Of a stretch of 64,000 nucleotides of DNA, positions 57,733-64,000 are shown one piece after another. Numbering within the stretch: position 1 is the stretch's first letter; every line of letters begins with the position of its first letter. A program made the translations under genes and the position numbers. Source of the stretch: Trebouxia sp. TZW2008 (Eukaryota > Chlorophyta > Trebouxiophyceae > Trebouxiales > Trebouxiaceae); NCBI GenBank assembly GCA_002118135.1, contig BDIU01000089.1:310001-374000 (forward strand). The letters are read 5' to 3'. The notes below the pieces were generated by a model, which was not told where the DNA came from, made no database searches, and saw only the letters and a program-made list of their open reading frames with translations.

Positions 57733-58421
57733 TAGCCCTCTACGATATCAACCTGATAACCTTGCTACGTCGCACATGTCGTCAACTGTCCAACAACCTT
57801 GGCACAAGATACTTTTCTGTGCCAGTTGCAAACTCCCACCTTCAAATCTGATCGATGAGCGCCAGACTGATTTGGCTTTGTGGAGCAGGAGGTGCTGTGA
57901 GGGATTCGCGGACTTGCTTGCAGCGAATCCATTCCTGAGCTTTGTGTTGTCAAGCGTTCTGTTGAAGATTGGAGTGCTGGGCAGTTCAGGCAGCCTGCGA
58001 ACATTGTTTCACGACACGTTTGCTGAAAGCATACATAACAATGCCAGTCACTGCTGTTTTGCTTTACTGCCTCTGCACAGCGCTTGCCTCTTGCTCACCT
58101 CATGTTCTCTACAGGTGGGGCCAACATGCATGGTCAAGTCGACGGGTTGAGCGGCCAGAGAAGGAACCGAGAAGACGCGAGCGACAGTGAGCTGCTGGCA
58201 AGAGCCTGTCAGCTCCTGGAGATTGAGGATAAGGACTGTTCAGCGTGCATGCTGCGCAGGGCGCAGTTGTCAACGCTGGAAGGTGCTGCAGCAATTGCCA
58301 TTGCAACATTGGTTTGCTGAAAAAGGATCACAGCCCTCTTCCTCTGGTTGACACCGAACCTTGCAGGGCTTGCTGCCCCGAACACTTCAAGCTTCCATTC
58401 GGGAATCGCGCAGTCGGCATC
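57733..58421. other. Divergent interval with a possible unassigned exon
   Basis: It lies between the starts of the zinc-ribbon gene and the SDR. A plus-strand open stretch 57778-58090 (MSSTVQQPWHKILFCASCKL ...) and a second after a ctctacag acceptor at 58118 (GGANMHGQVDGLSGQ; ELLARACQLLEIEDKD) read plausibly, but I could not join them in phase, nor to the SDR. They could be 5' exons of a separate small gene. Confidence 0.35.
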
Positions 58422-60975
58422 ATGCAGCAGCTCGATTGGACGTCGGCACTCGCCGGTGGAGCTGTTTTGCTCCCGCTTTCCTGGTTGGCATCTAAGCTAT
58501 GGCAGGCACGAAGCAGTAGCGTTAGGCCTGATCAGTCTTCCAGTGGTCACAAGGTGCGACCACCTATCGTTGGTCTTTGACAGCAAGGTCCGCTGGCGTC
58601 GTGAGGCCAGTCAGCTTCTGTCAGGTGGTGATCACAGGAGGGTCTAAGGGTCTGGGCTTTGCTCTGGCCAGTGAGTTCTTGTCATTGGGTGATGAGGTAG
58701 TGATAGCGGCGAGAGACACTTCAATTTGCAGAGCAGCCGTGCAAACTCTGCAGCAACAGCATCCACACAGCCAGGTGTTCCAGACAGTATGTGACGTCAC
58801 CCAGCCAGATCAGCTTCAGCAACTGGGAGCCTTTGCGCAGCAAAAATTTGGTCGCATTGATATCTGGGTCAACAATGCAGGCGCATCTCAGCTGCCAAAG
58901 GCGCCGCTAGCAGACACTGGCCCCGAGCAGATACAGCAAATTGTTGCAACAAACATGCTGGGCTCTCTGCTTGGCAGTCAAGCAGCCATTCAGCTCATGC
59001 AAAAGCAACCTACAGGTACAGTGGTTTCTTACTGTAGTGACACTTGGTATAGTAGCAATGCAACAACAATGCAAGTGGGAACCAGGCACTGCATTCCAAC
59101 TGCAATGGTACTTCTGAGTAGGGACAAGCCGACATTGTGACAAATTCTTGGTCACCAACGTAGTTGTTAAATCAAGAAACCACTATACAGCCACAAGTCA
59201 AGCCTGCTATGTGATGTATTTTTGGCAGTCTCTGATGCAAATGAGCTGCAATCAGAGAATTTCTGGCTCGACTGGTAAACATGGTCTACAGCAGCTACTC
59301 CTGCTTGCTCATTTGATGCTGCCCTGCTGCAAGATTGTGCCAGCTTTGACCAGTGATGAGTTACTCGACCTCAATAAGATTTGGGGTGGTTGTTGTTCCC
59401 CGGTCATAAATCCCATGACTTGTTTAAGTGCACTGCAACAGGAGGCAAATCCACCCATGGAAGGTTGTTAAAACACATTTAATCAATGCATAAACAGATG
59501 AAATATCTGGGGATCTATGAACCTGGCCAACACTGCGGATGACATTGCATTGCATGCTGTGAGTGTAATGCAATGGAGCTGCAGACACTGATCTGCAGCG
59601 TCAGGGATGGTTTCCACAGCGTATGCAGCAGGAAAGATAATCTTGATTTATCGCGCCGGGTTCACAGGCAATGCAACACCAAGCACAGCTTCCTGCGATA
59701 GCACCAAAGCTGTTTGCCGTTTTTTTGTAGGAGGAAAGATTTTCTTGATAGACGGCGCTGGGTCCAGGAGCAATGCAACGCCAAACACCGCTGCCTACGG
59801 CAGCACCAAAGCAGCCATGCCGCAACTGCTGAAAACCTTGGTCTCAGAGCTCAAAGACAGCAAGGTTGCAGTGCATTTAGCTAGCCCTGGCATGGTCGCG
59901 ACAGATCTGCTGCTGAAGGGCATTTCCAATCCCAGAGCAGCCCGGATTGTTAACATTTTGGCTGAAGATCCGACAGTGGTTGCAGCCTGGCTGGCCCCAC
60001 GCATGCGAGGTATCACAGGCAGCGGCAAGTATTTCAAGTAAGTCATCTCCAGGCACAAGAGCTTAGCCTGCTGGCCTCCTATGGACTTCAGTGTACCCAA
60101 TGTTAAACATGCTGCGACGAGTGTCCAATGTTATTTGTGGGTGGCGAGTCTGCAGGCAGATGTCCCATAGTGTCTGCTCAGTGACAATTGCAGGCTGCTT
60201 GCAGTGTTGCAGCATTGTCATCCATCTGCTTGACACCTGCATGCCTAGCAACCAACAGCGTACTTGAAACACAGTGCTTGCCGGAGGATGTTGACAAATC
60301 AGATGTCAGTTGGATGCACAGCTGTGAAATTTGTCTTGACTCTGTTGCTGAGAAATGACCAGTACGTTTGCTGGTAACTTACCTGCGTCCTGGAGTGCAA
60401 GATTGGGAGGTTAGCCTGGCAAGTTTGAAGTTGGTCTGACTGCAACATTGAGCAGTACAGAGGTGTGTGCTTGGCACGACAAAATGAGCTTCAATAATCT
60501 GTATTCCACAAACCCTTATCATATGTAGGCTGGCCATGATAGTAACCACAAACCCTTAATGGTAAGGAGGATCTCTGCCGCAATCTCTATCACTTTGCTC
60601 CTAATCGCATGTGCACATCTAGTAGTGAATTTAAGGACAGAAACTCTCATGCAGTTACCATGACTATCTGCCTGAGCATGGCAAGTTCAAACGGACTGCA
60701 GAGTGTCAATGTCACTTGACAATTTTGGGTCAGTCAAGCCTATCAGCAGCGATGCTGGTACCCAGTGGCATCAACTAAGGCGTTGACTCCTCAGCAATAA
60801 TCTCAAGATGTCCCAGTATACACTGGTGCACACCTATTACAGTTTCAACACGCTATCGTGATCTCAGGTTGGATTTCGTTGCAGATATTTGACGCCTTTA
60901 GGGGTGTTGGGAAGGTTTCTGACGGCAAGACGAAGGCGCAACAGGTTTCTGCCAGAGCGCAGCAAAGAGTCATGA
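58422..60975 (+). CDS. Short-chain dehydrogenase, NYC1/NOL (chlorophyll b reductase) type
   Basis: Exons are 58422-58553, 58625-59015, 59731-60037 and 60885-60975, all in phase; 306 residues. The N-terminus has one hydrophobic segment (ALAGGAVLLPLSWLASKLW). The Rossmann part has VVITGGSKGLGFALA (the TGxxxGxG cofactor motif), CDVTQPDQL, IDIWVNNAGAS (NNAG) and FLIDGAGSRSNATPNTAAYG with the catalytic YGSTK (Tyr-x-x-x-Lys). HLASPGMVATDLLLKG and PRMRGITGSGKYFKYLTP then match NYC1 and NOL rather than generic SDRs. The expected reaction is reduction of the 7-formyl of chlorophyll b to hydroxymethyl, the first step of chlorophyll b breakdown, at the thylakoid. Intron 2 carries a MITE and an exon-start copy. 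Confidence 0.82.
59018..59178. mobile_element. MITE-like element just inside SDR intron 2
   Basis: Ends acagtggtttctt and the complement of aagaaaccactatac are inverted. The interior shares gggaaccaggcactgcattccaactgcaatgg, tagggacaa and cttggtcaccaacgtagttgtta with the family. It starts two bases after the exon 59015 donor. Confidence 0.65.
59625..59725. repeat. Upstream copy of the acceptor and start of SDR exon 59731-60037
   Basis: gcagcaggaaagataatcttgatttatcgcgccgggttcacaggcaatgcaacaccaagcacagcttcctgcgatagcaccaaagctgt repeats the segment encoding the catalytic YGSTK. In the copy the Tyr codon has become Cys-Asp (tgcgat), so using it would remove the catalytic tyrosine. Confidence 0.88.
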
Positions 60976-61304
60976 GCAACATTTGCTGTGCAAGCGTGTA
61001 AAATGTGTAGTCCATGATGGCACTTAACTGACTTGTCTTACGCGCTTCTGAAGCTGTCTTGAACACAACGAGCCCATGTTCAATGGTTAGACATGCAAAC
61101 ATGTATATTTGTGCAACACTGCACGTTTGCGGAAGGCTTTTCATGCCATTCAAACAACAGCCTGTCCACATTGGAGTTTGCAACACAGCCTTCTGTAATC
61201 AGGGTTCAGCATCCGACTTGAAATTTTGTCCCTGCCGGCAGCGAACTGCAGTCAGAGCAGCAGCACTCATTGCCAAGGACATCGAGCGAGGGGCACAGGT
61301 CACG

Positions 61305-61917
61305 ATGACAGGTAAGCGGCAGTGCGCGTACGTGAGCAGGAGCTTGGATTGCCGAGGGAACGTGAGCGCCTGCTCGCTATTGCAGTTGAAGGTGTGGAGT
61401 TTGAATGCAACGTGACCGAGTACCCCTCGTTCATCGCCAACCTGCCGACGTTGCAAGAGCCCCACTATGTTCTGTATACGTCAGACATAGATCAAGGTAG
61501 TCAAAGTCCCTGGTGCCCAGACTGTAGACACGCTGACCCGATCGTTGAGCAGGTCATCAAACAAACTGGCGGCACTTTGCTGAAGGTCAAGGTAAGCACG
61601 GGTATCAACACAACCAGCACAATGATGAATCGGAGCGTACGATGCATGACTTGTGGTTGTTTGGTCATTTGAAGACAGTGACACGCTGTGTTTGGTCGCA
61701 GGTGGGTGATAGGGCTGCTTGGAAGAGTCAAGACCATCCCTTTAGGCAGGACGCTCAATTGCATCTGACAAGCATTCCAACGCTTATCCACTGGAAGGCT
61801 GACGAGACATCGCCTGGCAGGCGCCTGGACAAGCAGCTAGAAGCTGGCCATACTGAAGCAGAAGTGAAGCAAACTGTGTTGGCGTTTACTGAGCAGGCAA
61901 AAGAGCAAGACTCATAG
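61305..61917 (+). CDS. TXNDC17: TRP14/Clot thioredoxin-like protein (TXNDC17 family)
   Basis: Exons are 61305-61311 (only ATGACAG), 61386-61591 and 61702-61917; 142 residues. The active-site motif is SPWCPDCRHADP, the WCPDC signature that distinguishes TRP14/Clot from thioredoxin (WCGPC). It is followed by GDRAAWKSQDHPFRQD and LTSIPTLIHWKADE with the cis-Pro (IPT). The protein is cytosolic by prediction (no leader). In animals and plants these proteins are reduced by thioredoxin reductase and act on small disulfides and persulfides rather than ribonucleotide reductase. The seven-base first coding exon was chosen because it alone gives an ATG in phase; no other start is available before the domain. 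Confidence 0.88.
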
Positions 61918-62683
61918 TCTCCTTTGCAAGCCTGCTGTCAAGCAGTCAGCATAGTGCAAAGCTGCTGCTTTGGACACAGCAGACGCATGCAAAGAGGCAT
62001 AACTGTTAGTGCCATAGCCGTGTAGCTTGTGCTCCTGCACCATTGTGCGAGACAATGCAGGTGATTTCATATCTATTTCGTTGCTTTTCCCCCTTTGATG
62101 TGTTGCAGTATTTGCCTTGTGTTTAACAATATGGCCGTTGCAGCTTGTTTGCTGACTCCTGATACTGAACTTTGTTCGACGCCGTGGTCTGTGCAGTCTG
62201 TCAGACTAATAAGGTACCCAAGTAAGTTGCTTGATATAGGCTCAGCTCTCATGAAAAAATGTGTATAAGTACTGCCAATGTGTTCATCCATGGAAGGACA
62301 ATGATTGCCTCTCTTGACCAGAATCATGCCAATGTATACTGCTCATGCTTGAGACGACAGTTAGATACATGCAGAAGGAAGATCTTGTGAGCTTGCATTG
62401 TTAAGGTTGTTGCCTCAAGTTTGCTCAAATACGCTCCAATAGCCATCAGTGCGCATGCACGCATGCAAGCAAAATCCGTTGAGGCACTGTGGCATCTGAG
62501 CAAAGTTACTCCAGGCGCTGACTCTAAGAAACAATCTCTCTACAACCGCTCGCACAATCGCTCACCTACTCACTTTATTTTGCCAGGTGACAACCTGGTG
62601 CATCTCTCAAAGTGATCAACTGGTCGAGCACATATCTGTGTTTGTCACATGCGTGTACAAAACAACTTGCAATGGCACATTGT
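61918..62683. other. Intergenic interval with no recognised gene
   Basis: It separates the 3' ends of the TRP14 gene and the minus-strand gene. No repeat or coding pattern was recognised. Confidence 0.45.
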
Positions 62684-63604
62684 TCAAGCTGACCCCGTCT
62701 GAGTCTTGTTGAAGTCAATGGTCGATGATGCACCGTCACCATTGCCATTCTGATCAGCTCTCACAGGCTCAAAGTCCTTCACACTTTCGACATCTTGACC
62801 ATCATCTTCTCCAAATCCATCAGTCACACTGCCAGGCCACCTGCAGCAAGCAAATATCCTCACTCATTGCAATTTCTAACCCATCAGTCGCTGGGGAATG
62901 CAATCTGTATGCACTGAAAGCAAGGTGCCCAACCAGGAAGAACCATGTTGGAGTCACAAGTATCTTCAATCATCTGACAACAAACACATACTGCGCAAGG
63001 ATGCATTGTATGATGAAGCAGACAATGAGGCAACGCTTCTGCTTGATACATTTGTGGTCACTGATTGATCACATGGACAACCTTTTGAACACAGCTTACG
63101 CAAAGGACCAGTATCAACGCCCCCTTCCCCTCCATGTAAAAACAGCAGTGCAGGGCACCAATAGATTGAGGTTGTGCATCATCAGTCCTCATGATTCACA
63201 CAGGCGCTAATAAGCTTATATGCCTCTGCCTGACCCGTCATAGGTCAAACTTTCACAGGGTGCTGCTCGCAAGGCAGCAACCCCGTTCTGCCAACACAAA
63301 CAGAGGCTCCCATTATGACACCTTACAGTATAGACTTTTCTTCTTCTTTGGTATGACTCTGCTGACATTGTGCATTGGCTGCTCACCTTTTAGGCCGGGA
63401 GGGGTGATGAGCAACGCCATTACTTGAGGGGTCGCCAGCCTGATGACTTGGAAGGGGTGCACCATTCTGCTTCACAATGGTTTGAGCATCATCAGACGGC
63501 AACGGGGGCTGTGTCTTCTTGCCAACATCCTTGTGCGAGGCTGTCAACTGAGCATCAGCTTCCTGCACTTGCGTCACAAATTTGTCACAGATTTGCTGGG
63601 CGAA
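62684..63604 (-). CDS. Unrecognised acidic protein, last two exons (5' part missing)
   Basis: Exons 63604-63387 and 62840-62684 join in phase 2 and end at a TGA (62686-62684); 124 residues are visible. The start is helical and charged (FAQQICDKFVTQVQEADAQL), then a Pro/Ser/Gln-rich disordered stretch, then an acidic tail (VTDGFGEDDGQDVESVKDFE, ending NKTQTGSA). No family was recognised. Upstream exons would lie at 63605-64000 or beyond the window; an in-frame TAG just before 63604 supports the acceptor. Confidence 0.5.
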
Positions 63605-63794
63605 CTGTGGGTCAGGACTCTAGACCTTCAGGCCTACTATGTAATGCACCAAGAAGACATCCAGCAGGGTTCTGTAAACTTATGCCGTTATGCATCATAG
63701 CAAGAGCCTTGACGTGTAGAGGCAGCCCAAGAGTGCAGTCTTTGCTAAAACACGACGTTCATGTCCTCTGTGAAGAGGTACAAAAGTTAACAGC

Positions 63795-63965
63795 AGAGCT
63801 TTGGAGACTGCATTCAGTCAAAAAACACTGTTTTTCTGTCAAATCATCCTTACTCATGCGGTGTCGATGCAGTCACAATGCAATGATTGGTGCCCAATTG
63901 CACTGTCCTTTCCTCAAGAAGATGCTTATATCAAGTACATGTGTTCAGCAGGAGAAACAAAGAAA
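63795..63965. mobile_element. MITE-family fragment
   Basis: tcatccttactcatgcggtgtcgatgcagtcacaatgcaatgattggtgcccaattgcactgtcctttcc shares the gcagtca.aatgca.tgattgg and tgtcctt words with the other copies. Ends are not clear. Confidence 0.5.
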
Positions 63966-64000
63966 GAAAGGAACAGTCTACGCCATTAGGAATCACAACG

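Noticed and set aside
57776..58150. Candidate gene MSSTVQQPWHKILFC...
   Set aside because: Plausible composition in places, but no recognised domain and no consistent splice joining; mentioned only as a possible exon.

Overview
This is an intron-rich eukaryotic nuclear window, almost certainly from a green alga (Viridiplantae; a chlorophyte such as a trebouxiophyte is my best guess). The evidence is many short exons bounded by GT(R)AG.. donors and (T)GCAG acceptors, long introns rich in TGCATGC-like words, a plastid-type glucose transporter, a plant SOS1-type Na+/H+ antiporter, a chlorophyll-b-reductase-like SDR and a plant-type TOM5. No bacterial operons, rRNA, tRNA or CRISPR were seen. Gene models were assembled by eye from splice signals, reading phase and family resemblance.

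Layout, left to right: end of a coiled-coil gene (+, 463-1751); two tandemly duplicated minus-strand genes fusing an RRM to an F-box-like/leucine-rich repeat region (2790-4698 and 5369-7280, the second with an in-frame TAA); plastidic glucose transporter (-, 7846-14686); SOS1/NHX7 antiporter with at least 23 exons (+, 14960-29442); Aven-like protein (-, 29719-31626); secreted FAD-linked sugar-lactone oxidase (+, 32052-37672); TOM5 (-, 37954-38216); plastid LON-domain protein (+, 38675-40726); replication licensing factor CDT1 (-, 41648-46912); an ABTB1/BPOZ-type ankyrin-BTB-BTB protein (+, 47142-53890); an inverted pair of zinc-ribbon genes (+ copy frameshifted, 55104-56097; - copy intact, 56743-57732); an NYC1/NOL-type SDR (+, 58422-60975); a TRP14/Clot thioredoxin-like protein (+, 61305-61917); and the 3' end of an unrecognised gene (-, 62684-63604). 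From 7.8 to 47 kb the genes alternate strictly in strand, so starts are shared in divergent pairs separated by about 230-460 bp.

The most striking property is not one gene. In nearly every multi-exon gene a segment spanning an exon-intron boundary has been tandemly duplicated, in one case to eight copies. Copies that carry an acceptor plus the exon's 5' part lie upstream of the intact exon; copies that carry the exon's 3' part plus a donor lie downstream. I count about two dozen events in 60 kb and no exception. One copy is interrupted by a 191-bp TA-flanked MITE, which dates that duplication before the transposition. Members of the same MITE family occur in several other introns.

The genes are unrelated housekeeping and stress functions (ion homeostasis, sugar export, protein import, replication licensing, redox, chlorophyll turnover). 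I see no co-functional cluster; the shared theme is how introns are built.
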